Source: an uncultured Actinomycetes bacterium
Lineage (GTDB): Bacteria > Actinomycetota > Actinomycetes > Nanopelagicales > Nanopelagicaceae
Length of the DNA stretch: 64,000 nt
Reading direction: 5' to 3'
NCBI GenBank assembly: GCA_903895995.1
Contig: CAITVX010000013.1
Span: forward strand, 1 to 64,000
Shown: in pieces, positions 43,751-53,770 of the stretch
Layout of the letters: each line of letters begins with the position of its first letter
How positions within the stretch are numbered: position 1 is the stretch's first letter
Made by a program: the position numbers and the translations under genes
The notes under the pieces: generated by a model
What the model was told of the DNA's origin: nothing
Database searches by the model: none
The model's input: only the letters and a program-made list of their open reading frames with translations

Positions 43751-44832
43751 ACGTTGAACCTAAATTCCACTACATCACCATCGGCCATTACATACTCTTT
43801 ACCTTCTATACGGACTTTTCCGCGAGCACGTGCCTCTGTCATTGAACCTGCTTCTATCAAATCACCAAATGCCACTACTTCGGCCTTGATGAAACCTTTT
43901 TGGAAATCGGTGTGAATCACACCAGCCGCAACAGGTGCGGTATCTCCCTTGTGGATCGTCCACGCGCGCGCCTCTTTAGGGCCGGCGGTGAGGTATGTCT
44001 GAAGACCGAGAGTTTCAAAACCGACGCGTGCAAGAGTTGCAAGGCCAGGTTCTTCCATTCCAATCTCTTTCAAAAGTTCGAGCGCATCGGCATCATCGAG
44101 TTCAGCAAGCTCTGCCTCAGTCTTGGCATCGAGGAAGATCGCCTCTGATGGAGCAACTAGTGCCTGCAACTTTGCCCGAAGTGCTTGATCGCTTAACTCA
44201 GATGCATCGACGTTGAAGACGTATAAGAAAGGTTTCGTTGTCATCAATTGAAGTTCGGCGATTGCAGCAAGGTCAACCTTTGAACCAAAGAGAAGCTTGC
44301 CCTCATTTAAGATTCCTTGAGCTTCTTTGACCGCTTCAATAACAGAGGCCTTCTCCTTTTGAATGCGAGCCTCTTTCTCTAAACGAGGAAGGGCTTTCTC
44401 AATAGTTTGAAGATCTGCAAGTGCTAATTCGGTATTGATAACTTCGATATCAGATGCTGGATCTACAAAGGCAGATGTGCGCTCACCTTCGCGAGTCACG
44501 TTCTCATCGGTGAAGACGCGGATCACCTGACAGATTGCATCGGTCTCGCGGATATTTGCTAAGAATTTATTTCCAAGGCCAGCGCCCTCAGAGGCGCCCT
44601 TCACAATTCCTGCGATATCAACGAAGGAGACCGCTGCGGGAAGGAGCTTCTCTGAGGAGAAGACTGCAGCTAATTGAGCCAGGCGCGGATCCGGGACTCC
44701 GACAACGCCCACATTGGGTTCGATCGTGGCGAAGGGGTAATTGGCCGCCAAGACGTTGTTCTTGGTCAGGGCATTAAAAAGGGTCGACTTTCCCACATTG
44801 GGCAGTCCGACGATTCCAATAGAGAGGCTCAC
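43747..44832 (-). CDS. ychF: Obg-family ATPase/GTPase YchF
   Basis: The 361-residue P-loop protein starts with GTG ([26 protein letters not shown]). It has [12 protein letters not shown] (switch), [34 protein letters not shown] in place of the standard G4, and a C-terminal TGS-like domain ([29 protein letters not shown]). YchF/OLA1 prefers ATP because of the changed G4 and is linked to translation and oxidative stress. It is paired with typA by an ATGA overlap. TAGGCT at 44842-44847 (complement) is the likely -10. Confidence 0.95.
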   Translation of the reverse strand: MSLSIGIVGLPNVGKSTLFNALTKNNVLAANYPFATIEPNVGVVGVPDPRLAQLAAVFSSEKLLPAAVSFVDIAGIVKGASEGAGLGNKFLANIRETDAICQVIRVFTDENVTREGERTSAFVDPASDIEVINTELALADLQTIEKALPRLEKEARIQKEKASVIEAVKEAQGILNEGKLLFGSKVDLAAIAELQLMTTKPFLYVFNVDASELSDQALRAKLQALVAPSEAIFLDAKTEAELAELDDADALELLKEIGMEEPGLATLARVGFETLGLQTYLTAGPKEARAWTIHKGDTAPVAAGVIHTDFQKGFIKAEVVAFGDLIEAGSMTEARARGKVRIEGKEYVMADGDVVEFRFNV

Positions 44833-44883
44833 GAGGAGTAGAGCCTACGGTGCTTTGTCAGTCTTCCCTGCCAAGATGAGGAT

Positions 44884-46113
44884 ATGAGCAGAGTGATCTA
44901 CGGCCTCTTAGGCCTCTTTATTGGCCTAGCCATCGGTTTTATCGGCGGGGGTGCAGCATTTCGTAGGAGATCTGCCTCTTCCGGCCAGTCGGCGCAGTCG
45001 CTCAATGAGCTCCTTGTGGCCGAGCGGGTCAAGGTCGAACTTCTCACATCTCAACTCGAAACCCTTCGCGCCGATAGCGCAGATAAGACGCGTCTGGATC
45101 AATCGCTCAAAGAGGTAAAGCAGACGATCGTCACCTTATCTCAACAAGCACAAGATGCTGAAGTGAAACGAACTTCAGCTGAAGCTGCGATTAAAACAAC
45201 AATTGAGAATATGAAAAACGGAAATGAGCATCTCCTTCGCGAGACGACAAAACTTGCCGGCGCACTCTCCAACTCACAGAGTCGTGGAAAGTATGGCGAA
45301 GCCCAACTTGAGATGATCCTCGAATCATCTGGGCTGATTGAAGGTATTCACTTCTTCAAACAAGATACGCGCACATCATCAGTTGCATCATCTGCAAGGC
45401 CAGATATCCGTATCGCAATTCCTGGTGGCTCCGAGATTTTTATCGATTCCAAGTTTCCCTTCGATCGATTCCTCGAAGCGGTCGGTGAGGTAGATCCTGC
45501 TTCACGTCGAAGCCTCATGGAGTCCCATGCAAAAGATCTGATTGGCCATGTCAACGATCTTGCAAAGAAGGGTTACCAGAACGAAGGCAACTCCCCCGAC
45601 TATGTTGTTCTCTTCGCTCCCTTTGAATCAATTCTCTCTGAAGCACTTGAAGTAGATCCACAACTTCTCAATAAGGCATTCGAGAAAGGGATTACGATTG
45701 CGACGCCAACAACGATGATGGCTCTTCTTCGCACAGTTGCTTATGTATTTAGCCAATCGGATATGGCGAAGAATGCTTCAGCGATCACAGAACTTGCTGG
45801 AGAACTTCTCAAGAGAATTGGCCGCGTCCACACCAAGATCGCAGCTCTCGGCAAGAGCATCAAGACGAGCGAGCGGGCATTTAACGATCTCGTTCAATCC
45901 TCTGAAGATAATATGCTCCGCCCTGCGCGCAAGATGGTTCAACTCGGAGTTCCTTCATCCGGAAAGCTCTCTGGCCATGATGGAATTGAAGAAGATGTAC
46001 GGCAGATCAAGAGTAAGCAATTTGAACTTGAAGAAGTAGGTGATATCTCATCGATCGATGATGGTGATGATCCGGATTACGAAGAAATGGAAGGTCTGAA
46101 GGATAATGAGTAA
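44884..46113 (+). CDS. rmuC: RmuC-family DNA recombination protein
   Basis: The 409-residue protein has one N-terminal membrane segment (VIYGLLGLFIGLAIGFIGGGAAF), a coiled-coil stretch (about 35-120, with LLTSQLETLRADSADKTRLDQ) and the RmuC nuclease-like core RGKYGEAQLEMILESSGL ... RPDIRIAIPGG ... FIDSKFPFDRFLEA. E. coli RmuC limits inversions at short inverted repeats. The acidic C-terminal tail is variable. It overlaps the next gene by eight bases and is divergent from ychF. Confidence 0.92.
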   Translation: MSRVIYGLLGLFIGLAIGFIGGGAAFRRRSASSGQSAQSLNELLVAERVKVELLTSQLETLRADSADKTRLDQSLKEVKQTIVTLSQQAQDAEVKRTSAEAAIKTTIENMKNGNEHLLRETTKLAGALSNSQSRGKYGEAQLEMILESSGLIEGIHFFKQDTRTSSVASSARPDIRIAIPGGSEIFIDSKFPFDRFLEAVGEVDPASRRSLMESHAKDLIGHVNDLAKKGYQNEGNSPDYVVLFAPFESILSEALEVDPQLLNKAFEKGITIATPTTMMALLRTVAYVFSQSDMAKNASAITELAGELLKRIGRVHTKIAALGKSIKTSERAFNDLVQSSEDNMLRPARKMVQLGVPSSGKLSGHDGIEEDVRQIKSKQFELEEVGDISSIDDGDDPDYEEMEGLKDNE

Positions 46114-46540
46114 TGTGAATACGCCGGCTAGAGCACTGAAGAATCCGATCAAGGGAGCTGGCCTCACCGCCCCTGGAATCGTCATTCTGCAGACGCTCTT
46201 TATCCTCCTCATTGAGACCTTTGAATATGCAATCGGCAAGATCGGAACCATCACGGGAATCGCACTGCTCATTGCAATCTGCGCTGGAATCTATCTTGGC
46301 CGTAAAGGGACAGAGTATGTCAATGCAGTGAACCCTCCACTTGCATTCCTCTTCTCAACACTTCTCGTACTCTGCACACTTGGTGGAGTTGGGTTACATC
46401 CCGCACGATTAGGACTCGATCTCATCACGACCTTAGCTGCAGTCGCTCCATACTTGCTGATCGGCGCTGCCATCTCATGGGGCTATTACTTTTCACAAGG
46501 TCGATCTACCACTTCAAAGAGACTCGTTAGAGCAGAATAG
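46106..46540 (+). CDS. Membrane protein, DUF6542-like
   Basis: The 144-residue protein has four hydrophobic segments (TAPGIVILQTLFILLIETF, ITGIALLIAICAGIYLG, PPLAFLFSTLLVLCTLGGV, TTLAAVAPYLLIGAAISWGYY) and short basic ends. Similar membrane proteins, annotated DUF6542, occur between ychF and ispH/xse genes in other Actinobacteria; assignment here is by context and general pattern. It overlaps rmuC by eight bases and the convergent glpD by 14 bases. Confidence 0.7.
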   Translation: MSNVNTPARALKNPIKGAGLTAPGIVILQTLFILLIETFEYAIGKIGTITGIALLIAICAGIYLGRKGTEYVNAVNPPLAFLFSTLLVLCTLGGVGLHPARLGLDLITTLAAVAPYLLIGAAISWGYYFSQGRSTTSKRLVRAE

Positions 46541-48188
46541 ATTCGCGCTCTGCTTGGACGAGATCTTCATACTCACGAATTGATGCTTGAGCCTGCTCTG
46601 CACTCCACCCTAAGAGCGGTGAAATAATCTCTGCCACTCTCGCTGTAGACGATAGACCGTAATCACCTGATTCAAAGAAAATTCTTGTGCGGCGAAGTAA
46701 GACATCACTCACACTCATCGCACCTTCATGGGATGCTGCAAAGTAAATTTCAATTCCTAAATATTGTGCGCCATCTGATATTGGTTTACGAAGTTCTGGA
46801 TTTTCTTTGATGAGTGAGGCGAATTCAAAGATATCTGAACCATAACGATTGAGAAGCCGTAGAACTTCTTCGCTAGAAATTCCAAGATCTGATGCGAGGC
46901 GATCTGCTGAATTAACGAGTGCATGGAATCCATCTGCGCCGAGTAGCGGGGTATCTCGTGTAACTGACTCTGGAACGCCCTTCTCTGGCCTGCCAAGATC
47001 ACTCACGCTCGCATCCACTGCATCTTTCGCCATGACCCGATAGGTCGTGTACTTACCACCAGCAATACTGACAAAACCTGGGACGGGATGATCCACGATA
47101 TGTTCGCGCGAAACTTTTGTTGTGGCCGATGCCTTCTCTGAAGAGACAAGTGGGCGAAGACCTGCATAAGCGCCCAAGAGATCTGAGCGAGAGATTGGTT
47201 TGAGAAGAACCTTATTTACTTGCTCAATAATGTAATCAATATCAGCTGCATCAGGGAGTGGGTTTGTACGATCGCCGGTGTAATCAGTATCTGTTGTACC
47301 GATCAGCCATTTATCTTCGGTCCACGGAATAACAAAGAGAACTGAAACCTCTGTTTTAAGGATCATTCCAACGGTTGAATCAATGGCACTTCGCGGAACA
47401 ACGATATGTACACCTTTACTCATACGTACTGAGTAATTTGCCTTAATTCCAAATCGATCATGCAGCTCATTACTCCAAATACCTGCAGCCATAATGGTGG
47501 ATTTGGCACGGACCGTTATTCGCTTACCGTTATCTAAATCTGTAACTTCAGCTCCGACAACTTTCTCGCCATTGCGAACCAGAGATTCCACTCGCGTGTG
47601 ATTTGTCAGCACCGCACCGTAAAGCCCAGCAGTGCGGATAATCATCATCGTATGTCTGGCATCATCAACTTGAGCATCAAAGTATTCAATTCCGCCCAGG
47701 ACAATCTTTGGATCCAAGCAAGGCGCTGCCTCTTGAACTTTCTTATGGCTTAAATGTTTGTGGTTGGGAAGGGCTCTCTGCAATCCTCGCAAAATATCGT
47801 AGAGAAAAATTCCTGCACCAACATATGTGCGCTCACGAATCTTGCTATGGAGCGGATAGAGAAATGAGAGTGGTTTTACTAAATGTGGAGCCTGGGTAGT
47901 GACCATAAGTTCGCGCTCATGGAGAGCTTCACGTACAAGTTTAAAATCGTACTGCTCGAGGTATCGCAGGCCACCATGGATCAACTTGGAAGATCGAGAG
48001 GAAGTTCCTGCCGCATAATCTTGGGATTCAACGAGTGCGACTTTAAGCCCACGAGTAGCTGCATCGAGGGCGATTCCTGCGCCAGTGACGCCGCCGCCAA
48101 TGACCAGAATGTCGAACTCTTCCGTGGAGAGGGCCGCAACCGCCGCTTCGCGTTGCTGCGGGTTAAGGACTGACTTAGAGCTCCACAC
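46527..48188 (-). CDS. glpD: Glycerol-3-phosphate dehydrogenase, FAD-dependent (GlpD)
   Basis: The 553-residue enzyme feeds electrons from glycerol 3-phosphate to quinone and makes DHAP. The FAD-binding region is DILVIGGGVTGAGIALDAATRGLKVALVE, followed by GTSSRSSKLIHGGLRYLE and the late GTTDTDYTGD and SIAGGKYTTYRVMA. The start is GTG 48188, 6 bases after TATCCT (complement of 48195-48200). It is divergent from glpK with only 18 bases between start codons. Confidence 0.95.
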   Translation of the reverse strand: MWSSKSVLNPQQREAAVAALSTEEFDILVIGGGVTGAGIALDAATRGLKVALVESQDYAAGTSSRSSKLIHGGLRYLEQYDFKLVREALHERELMVTTQAPHLVKPLSFLYPLHSKIRERTYVGAGIFLYDILRGLQRALPNHKHLSHKKVQEAAPCLDPKIVLGGIEYFDAQVDDARHTMMIIRTAGLYGAVLTNHTRVESLVRNGEKVVGAEVTDLDNGKRITVRAKSTIMAAGIWSNELHDRFGIKANYSVRMSKGVHIVVPRSAIDSTVGMILKTEVSVLFVIPWTEDKWLIGTTDTDYTGDRTNPLPDAADIDYIIEQVNKVLLKPISRSDLLGAYAGLRPLVSSEKASATTKVSREHIVDHPVPGFVSIAGGKYTTYRVMAKDAVDASVSDLGRPEKGVPESVTRDTPLLGADGFHALVNSADRLASDLGISSEEVLRLLNRYGSDIFEFASLIKENPELRKPISDGAQYLGIEIYFAASHEGAMSVSDVLLRRTRIFFESGDYGLSSTARVAEIISPLLGWSAEQAQASIREYEDLVQAERESILL

Positions 48189-48193
48189 GGCTT

Positions 48194-48200
48194 TAGGATA
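48194..48200. promoter_or_regulatory. Shared bidirectional -10 element of glpD and glpK
   Basis: The seven bases TAGGATA contain TAGGAT on the plus strand (48194-48199), 7 bases before the glpK ATG, and TATCCT on the minus strand (complement of 48195-48200), 6 bases before the glpD GTG. The two -10 boxes share five base pairs, so polymerase can load in only one direction at a time. Confidence 0.65.
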
Positions 48201-48206
48201 GTGGCT

Positions 48207-49694
48207 ATGAGATATGTAGGCGCACTAGACCAGGGAACGACGAGCAGTCGATTCATGATCTTTGATGAAAGCGGCCATGTAATCGCTTCAGCCCAAGAAG
48301 AACATACCCAGATCCTTCCGCAGCCCGGTTGGGTTGAACATGATGCCCTTGAGATCTGGCTCAAAGTTACCAATGTGATCACCGCTGCCCTGAAGAGCGC
48401 GGGTTTAGCGGGCAAGGATCTTTCAGCAATTGGCATCACCAATCAACGTGAGACGACAGTTGCATGGGATGGCGTAACTGGCAAACCTCTCTATAACGCA
48501 ATCGTCTGGCAGGACACTCGTGGCCAAGTTGTTCTGGATACATTCACTGATGCACAGAAGAGCTTCATTACTCATAAGACTGGGCTTGCGATCGCGCCAT
48601 ATTTTTCAGGGAGCAAGATTAGCTGGCTTCTCAGAAACGTTCCAGAGGTAGCGAAGGCGGCCCAAGCTGGGACTCTGAAAATTGGCACAATCGATTCATG
48701 GTTGGTCTGGAACCTCACGAAGAATGTACACATCACAGATGTGACAAATGCTTCACGTACATTATTGATGGATCTGGAATCACTTGCCTGGGATTTAGAA
48801 CTTCTCGAAATCTTTGGAGTGTCTGCGCAATCACTTCCATCAATTAAGAGCTCATCAGAAATCTACGCACATACAAATATCGATGGGGTTTTTGGCGCAG
48901 AAGTACCGATTGCTGGAATCCTCGGAGACCAACATGCAGCAATGGTCGGACAACTCTGCTTCGAACGAGGAGATACCAAGTGCACATATGGCACTGGAAA
49001 CTTTGCCCTAGTGAATACAGGCACTGAGATCGTTCGATCTACTCAGGGTTTGCTCACAACTGTATGTTTTAAATTCGGTGATGAGCCTGCCCGCTACGCA
49101 CTCGAAGGATCTGTTGCAGTGACAGGATCTGCAGTGCAGTGGTTACGTGATCAACTAGGAATTATTCATCAAGCATCTGAGATCGAAGCACTCGCGGCAT
49201 CTGTGCCAGATAATGGCGGGGTCTACTTTGTCCCAGCATTTTCAGGCCTATTCGCACCATATTGGCGCAGCGATGCACGAGGTGTATTAGTTGGCCTCAC
49301 TCGAGCAGCCACGCGCGCCCATATAGCCCGTGCCACTCTTGAGGCGATTGCTTATCAGACGAAGGATGTTATCGATGCAATGGCAGATGAGACGGGCGTG
49401 AAGCTCAAGGAGCTTCGCGTAGATGGTGGGATTACTTCTAACAATCTCTGCATGCAGATTCAATCCGATATTTTGCAGATCGATCTCTCTCGCCCAGTAG
49501 TAAGTGAGACAACCGCACTTGGCGCGGCATATGCTGCAGGCCTTGCAGTAGGAATCTGGCCAAATATTGAAGCGCTTGGCAAACAGTGGAAAGAATCAGC
49601 TCGTTGGTCACCTGCAGATGGCAGTGCGCTAGCTACAACAGGGTACAAGAATTGGAAGCGAGCGATCGAGCGAACCCTGAACTGGGTCGAGTAA
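48207..49694 (+). CDS. glpK: Glycerol kinase
   Basis: The 495-residue FGGY-family kinase makes glycerol 3-phosphate. I use ATG 48207 because TAGGAT lies 7 bases before it; a GTG at 48201 is the alternative. Motifs are GALDQGTTSSRFMIFD, GITNQRETTVAWD, AIVWQDTRG, GILGDQHAAMVGQLCFERGDTKCTYGTG, YFVPAFSGLFAPYWRSDARG and the signature LRVDGGITSNNLCMQIQSDIL. Together with the divergent glpD it gives glycerol use; no transporter is in the window. Its stop abuts the ispH stop. Confidence 0.96.
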   Translation: MRYVGALDQGTTSSRFMIFDESGHVIASAQEEHTQILPQPGWVEHDALEIWLKVTNVITAALKSAGLAGKDLSAIGITNQRETTVAWDGVTGKPLYNAIVWQDTRGQVVLDTFTDAQKSFITHKTGLAIAPYFSGSKISWLLRNVPEVAKAAQAGTLKIGTIDSWLVWNLTKNVHITDVTNASRTLLMDLESLAWDLELLEIFGVSAQSLPSIKSSSEIYAHTNIDGVFGAEVPIAGILGDQHAAMVGQLCFERGDTKCTYGTGNFALVNTGTEIVRSTQGLLTTVCFKFGDEPARYALEGSVAVTGSAVQWLRDQLGIIHQASEIEALAASVPDNGGVYFVPAFSGLFAPYWRSDARGVLVGLTRAATRAHIARATLEAIAYQTKDVIDAMADETGVKLKELRVDGGITSNNLCMQIQSDILQIDLSRPVVSETTALGAAYAAGLAVGIWPNIEALGKQWKESARWSPADGSALATTGYKNWKRAIERTLNWVE

Positions 49695-50648
49695 TTACTT
49701 ACCAGCAGCTTTTAGATCTTTACGAAGCTCAGGTGGCATCGCAAAGAGTAAATGCTCTTCCATCGCAGTGACAGTCTGAACATCTGCATAACCACGACGA
49801 GCAAGCTCTTTTAATAGATCAGTGACCAAAATTTCAGGGACAGATGCACCGCTTGAGACGCCAATCGTTTCAACGCCTTCAAACCATTCATCCTTTACCT
49901 CTGCTGCATAATCGATTAAGTAGGCAGCTTTAGCTCCGTACTCGAGTGAGACTTCAACAAGGCGTACAGAATTAGATGAGTTTGTAGATCCAACAACAAG
50001 AACGAGATCTGCATCGGGGGCAATCTGCTTGATCGCTACTTGGCGATTCTGTGTTGCGTAACAGATATCGTCAGAGGGAGGATCCATGAGATTTGGGAAG
50101 CGCTCTCTCAAAGCTGCAACGGTCTGCAGAGTCTCATCAACTGACAAAGTTGTCTGGGAAAGCCAAGCAACCTTTGATTCATCTCGAACTTTAAGTGAAC
50201 TAATTCCACTCACGCCATCAACAAGCTGAATATGATCTGGGGCTTCACCGGCTGTGCCCTCAACCTCTTCGTGGCCTTCATGGCCAATAAGTAAGATATC
50301 GAGATCTTCTTCGGCAAAGCGCCTAACTTCATGGTGCACCTTTGTCACAAGTGGACAGGTGGCATCAATAGTCTTGAGATTGCGGCTCCCAGCTTCGGCA
50401 TGAACGGCAGGGGAAACTCCATGGGCGGAGAAGACAACGGTGGCACCTTCTGGAACTTCTGAAGTCTCCTCAACAAAGATCGCACCGCGTGCCTCAAGGG
50501 TTGCCACGACATGTTTATTGTGAACGATCTGCTTGCGGACATAGACAGGTGCGCCATAGAGATCGAGGGATTTTTCGACGGCAATAACTGCACGGTCAAC
50601 GCCGGCGCAATATCCACGCGGTGCGGCTAGGAGAACTCGCTTGCTCAT
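49695..50648 (-). CDS. ispH: 4-hydroxy-3-methylbut-2-enyl diphosphate reductase IspH
   Basis: The 317-residue iron-sulfur enzyme makes IPP and DMAPP in the last step of the MEP pathway. The three cluster cysteines are C14 ([10 protein letters not shown]), C98 ([11 protein letters not shown]) and C196 ([11 protein letters not shown]). The substrate-binding histidines are H43, H76 and H123, and [10 protein letters not shown] is the SxN motif. TAGGCT (complement of 50655-50660) lies 6 bases before the ATG. Transcription is divergent from xseA. Confidence 0.96.
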   Translation of the reverse strand: MSKRVLLAAPRGYCAGVDRAVIAVEKSLDLYGAPVYVRKQIVHNKHVVATLEARGAIFVEETSEVPEGATVVFSAHGVSPAVHAEAGSRNLKTIDATCPLVTKVHHEVRRFAEEDLDILLIGHEGHEEVEGTAGEAPDHIQLVDGVSGISSLKVRDESKVAWLSQTTLSVDETLQTVAALRERFPNLMDPPSDDICYATQNRQVAIKQIAPDADLVLVVGSTNSSNSVRLVEVSLEYGAKAAYLIDYAAEVKDEWFEGVETIGVSSGASVPEILVTDLLKELARRGYADVQTVTAMEEHLLFAMPPELRKDLKAAGK

Positions 50649-50654
50649 GAGCTA

Positions 50655-50667
50655 AGCCTAATAGAGT
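50655..50667. promoter_or_regulatory. Back-to-back -10 boxes of ispH and xseA
   Basis: TAGGCT on the minus strand (complement of 50655-50660) and TAGAGT on the plus strand (50662-50667) are one base pair apart. Each is exactly 6 bases from its start codon. The 25-base gap between the two genes is thus fully occupied by promoter elements. Confidence 0.6.
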
Positions 50668-50673
50668 TGGCCC

Positions 50674-51882
50674 ATGCTCGAGAACTCAGCCGAAGAACCG
50701 CTCCCAGTGAGGGCGATCTCAGAAGCTATCGGCGATTACCTCAGCAAGTTAGGTCCTGTCTGGATCGAGGGCGAACTCTCGGAAGTCTCTATCCGCCCCG
50801 GCGCGCAGATGGTCTTTATGAGATTGCGCGATACGAGCGCAGATATGAGCCTTTCGATCATGTGCCACAAATCAGTCTTAGAGGCAGTCAATCCATTACC
50901 GGCAAATGCTCGAGTCGTTATGTATTCAAAGGTCTCTTGGTATGCCAAGAGCGGATCTCTCTCGATGAGTGTCAAGGAGATTCGCCAAGTTGGCGTGGGT
51001 GAACTGCTTGCAAGGCTTGAACAATTGAAGAACCTCTTAGCAAGTGAGGGTCTATTTGCCGCCGATCGCAAGCAACCTCTCCCCTTCCTTCCTAAAGTGG
51101 TTGGCCTTATCTGTGGCCGCAACTCAGATGCAGAGAAAGATGTCGTTGAAAATGCGAAACGTCGTTGGCCAGCGGTTCAATTTGAAATTCGTGAGGTCGC
51201 AGTGCAAGGCGCCGCTGCGGTAGTTGAAGTATCAGCTGCGCTCCGTGAGCTCGATGCCAATCCTGATGTCGATGTCATTATTATTACTCGCGGTGGTGGT
51301 TCTTTTGAAGATCTCCTTCCATTTAGCGATGAGAGTCTTGTAAGACTCGTGGCAGATGCCCGCACTCCGATTGTCAGCGCAATCGGCCATGAGAAGGATG
51401 CACCGCTCCTCGATCTCGTCGCAGATTGGCGCGCGTCGACGCCAACCGATGCTGGCAAGAGAGTCGTTCCAGATCTCATTGAAGAGCAGAGAAAGATTCG
51501 CAACCTGCAGGATCGCTCACTGCGATATATGCAGAACATGCTCAGCAACGAGCTCGCTGCAATTGCACAGATTAAGAGCAGGCCAATCTTTAAGGATCCA
51601 CAGACGATGTTTACCTCTCGTGCCGAGGCGATCTCCTCTCTTCGCGCGCGAGCTCTGCGGGGAATGGAGGGCTCACTCGCTTTGGGTAGTGAGGAACTAG
51701 ATTCACTCAAAGCTCAGCTTCGTACCCTCTCTCCTCAATCGACTCTCGATCGGGGCTATGCAGTGGTGCTTACAGATAAGGGCGAGATCATCCGAAAGGC
51801 TTCAAAGCTCAAAGCCGGAGATCACATCAGTATTAAGGTTGCAGAAGGTGTGGTCGCTGCCACAACCGATGCGGCGCTCTAA
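50674..51882 (+). CDS. xseA: Exodeoxyribonuclease VII large subunit
   Basis: The 402-residue protein has the N-terminal OB fold (GPVWIEGELSEVSIRPGAQMVFMRLRD, SIMCHKS) and the catalytic domain with GLICGRNSDAEKDVVENAKRRWP, IIITRGGGSFEDLLPFSDE, VSAIGHEKDAPLLDLVADWRASTPTDAGK and the C-terminal LDRGYAVVLTDKGEI. With XseB it degrades single-stranded DNA. TAGAGT lies 6 bases before the ATG. Operon: xseA, xseB, fumarase. Confidence 0.95.
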   Translation: MLENSAEEPLPVRAISEAIGDYLSKLGPVWIEGELSEVSIRPGAQMVFMRLRDTSADMSLSIMCHKSVLEAVNPLPANARVVMYSKVSWYAKSGSLSMSVKEIRQVGVGELLARLEQLKNLLASEGLFAADRKQPLPFLPKVVGLICGRNSDAEKDVVENAKRRWPAVQFEIREVAVQGAAAVVEVSAALRELDANPDVDVIIITRGGGSFEDLLPFSDESLVRLVADARTPIVSAIGHEKDAPLLDLVADWRASTPTDAGKRVVPDLIEEQRKIRNLQDRSLRYMQNMLSNELAAIAQIKSRPIFKDPQTMFTSRAEAISSLRARALRGMEGSLALGSEELDSLKAQLRTLSPQSTLDRGYAVVLTDKGEIIRKASKLKAGDHISIKVAEGVVAATTDAAL

Positions 51883-51909
51883 CAGTGAGACAGGAGTAGA
51901 TTTAACGCC

Positions 51910-52125
51910 ATGGCTGAGAAGAAGATCTCCTACGAAGAGGCTCGCGATGAGCTTGAAAGTGTTGTTGAAGAGCTCGAATCTGGGCAATCAACGCTGGAAG
52001 AATCTCTCAAACTCTGGGAGCGCGGTGAAGTTTTAGCAAAGATCTGTCAGGAGTGGCTCGATGGTGCCACCGCAAAACTCAAGGCTGCGAAATCTGGTGT
52101 AGAAAAAGCAGAGAAAGATGCCTGA
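51910..52125 (+). CDS. xseB: Exodeoxyribonuclease VII small subunit
   Basis: The 71-residue protein shows the XseB pattern [45 protein letters not shown], a two-helix hairpin that coats the XseA stalk. It starts 27 bases after xseA, with GACAGGAG before the ATG region, and overlaps the fumarase start by eight bases. Confidence 0.95.
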   Translation: MAEKKISYEEARDELESVVEELESGQSTLEESLKLWERGEVLAKICQEWLDGATAKLKAAKSGVEKAEKDA

Positions 52126-53770
52126 GTTCAACTACGAGGATCTCCTTCCTATCGGAGAAGATACGACCGAGTACCGGCTTGTATCGACTGAAGGCGTTTC
52201 AACATTCTCGGCGCAAGGGATGGAATTTCTTACAGTCTCCCCTGAGGCGATCACCAATTTAACTTCGCAAGCGATTCACGATATCTCGCATTACCTTCGC
52301 GATGAGCACCTCCAGCAACTTGCCAACATCATGACCGATCCAGAGGCCTCGCCCAATGATCGCTTTGTCGCGCTCGACCTTTTAAAGAATGCAAATATTT
52401 CTGCAGGTGGTGTGCTCCCTATGTGCCAAGACACTGGGACTGCACTCATCATGGGAAAGAAGGGCCAACGGGTCCTCACTTCCGAGAAAGATGAGAGATC
52501 TATTTCACGGGGCGTTTACGATGCCTTCACTACTCTTAATCTGCGCTACTCCCAGATGGCTGCCATCACAACATGGGAAGAGAAGAACACCGGAAATAAC
52601 TTGCCTGCCCAAGTTGAAATTTTCTCTGACTCAGATCATGCAGATGAATACAACTTTCTCTTCATCGCTAAAGGTGGAGGTAGCGCCAACAAGTCCTTCC
52701 TCTATCAAGAGACGAAGGCGGTGCTGAATCCAACCTCCTTTATGAATTGGCTGGATGAGAAACTTCGCTCACTCGGTACAGCCGCATGCCCTCCGTACCA
52801 CCTTGCTATTGTGATCGGTGGAACGAGCGCCGAGCAGACGGTCAAAACTGCAAAGCTCGCATCTACCCACTACTTGGATTCACTACCAACGACCGGCGAT
52901 GCAAAGACCGGCCGAGCATTTAGAGATCTCGACCTTGAAAAGGATGTCCTCGAACTAACCCGCACACTTGGAATCGGCGCTCAATTTGGAGGCAAGTACT
53001 TCTGCCACGATGTTCGGGTTGTCAGGCTCCCGCGCCACGGCGCTTCTCTACCAATCGCCATTGCAGTCTCCTGCTCTGCTGATCGGCAGGCGAAGGGAAA
53101 GATCACCAAAGATGGCATCTTCCTCGAAAAACTTGAGCGAGATCCAGCCAGATTCTTACCCGAGACAACTGATGAGCATCTCAATGACGATGTAGTGAAG
53201 ATTGATCTCAATCAACCAATCTCAGAAGTTCGAAGGATCCTCTCTGGCTATCCCATCAAGACTCGTATTGAGCTAAATGGCACTCTGATCGTTGCCCGAG
53301 ATCTCGCCCATTCAAAGTTGAAGGCCATGCTCGATGCAGGCCAAGAGCTCCCCCAATACTTCAAGGATCATGCCGTCTACTACGCCGGCCCTGCAAAGAC
53401 TCCAGTCGGATATGCATCTGGCTCCTTTGGTCCAACGACCGCTGGCCGCATGGATTCCTATGTCGATCAATTCCAGGCAGCGGGCGGCTCGATGATCATG
53501 CTTGCGAAGGGCAATCGATCTCAAGCGGTGACCGATGCCTGTAAGAAATATGGTGGCTTCTACTTAGGTTCTATCGGTGGCCCAGCTGCCCGGCTCGCTC
53601 AAGATTGCATCAAAAGAGTTGAGGTCTTAGATTTCGAAGAGCTCGGCATGGAGGCGATCTGGAAGATTGAGGTTGAAAACTTCCCCGCTTTTATCGTTGT
53701 CGACGATAAGGGAAATGATTTCTTCGCTGAAACGAGTAAGCCGCTATCGATTGGCAAGAAGCCCAACTAG
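52118..53770 (+). CDS. fumA: Class I (iron-sulfur) fumarate hydratase
   Basis: The 550-residue protein is a fused alpha-beta class I fumarase. The 4Fe-4S cysteines are C103 ([10 protein letters not shown]), C224 ([10 protein letters not shown]) and C319 ([14 protein letters not shown]), close to the positions in E. coli FumA. The beta part carries [26 protein letters not shown]. It hydrates fumarate to malate in the TCA cycle. The oxygen-sensitive cluster fits with the nickel SOD and SigR systems in the same window (inference). It ends abutting the convergent transglycosylase gene. Confidence 0.95.
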   Translation: MPEFNYEDLLPIGEDTTEYRLVSTEGVSTFSAQGMEFLTVSPEAITNLTSQAIHDISHYLRDEHLQQLANIMTDPEASPNDRFVALDLLKNANISAGGVLPMCQDTGTALIMGKKGQRVLTSEKDERSISRGVYDAFTTLNLRYSQMAAITTWEEKNTGNNLPAQVEIFSDSDHADEYNFLFIAKGGGSANKSFLYQETKAVLNPTSFMNWLDEKLRSLGTAACPPYHLAIVIGGTSAEQTVKTAKLASTHYLDSLPTTGDAKTGRAFRDLDLEKDVLELTRTLGIGAQFGGKYFCHDVRVVRLPRHGASLPIAIAVSCSADRQAKGKITKDGIFLEKLERDPARFLPETTDEHLNDDVVKIDLNQPISEVRRILSGYPIKTRIELNGTLIVARDLAHSKLKAMLDAGQELPQYFKDHAVYYAGPAKTPVGYASGSFGPTTAGRMDSYVDQFQAAGGSMIMLAKGNRSQAVTDACKKYGGFYLGSIGGPAARLAQDCIKRVEVLDFEELGMEAIWKIEVENFPAFIVVDDKGNDFFAETSKPLSIGKKPN

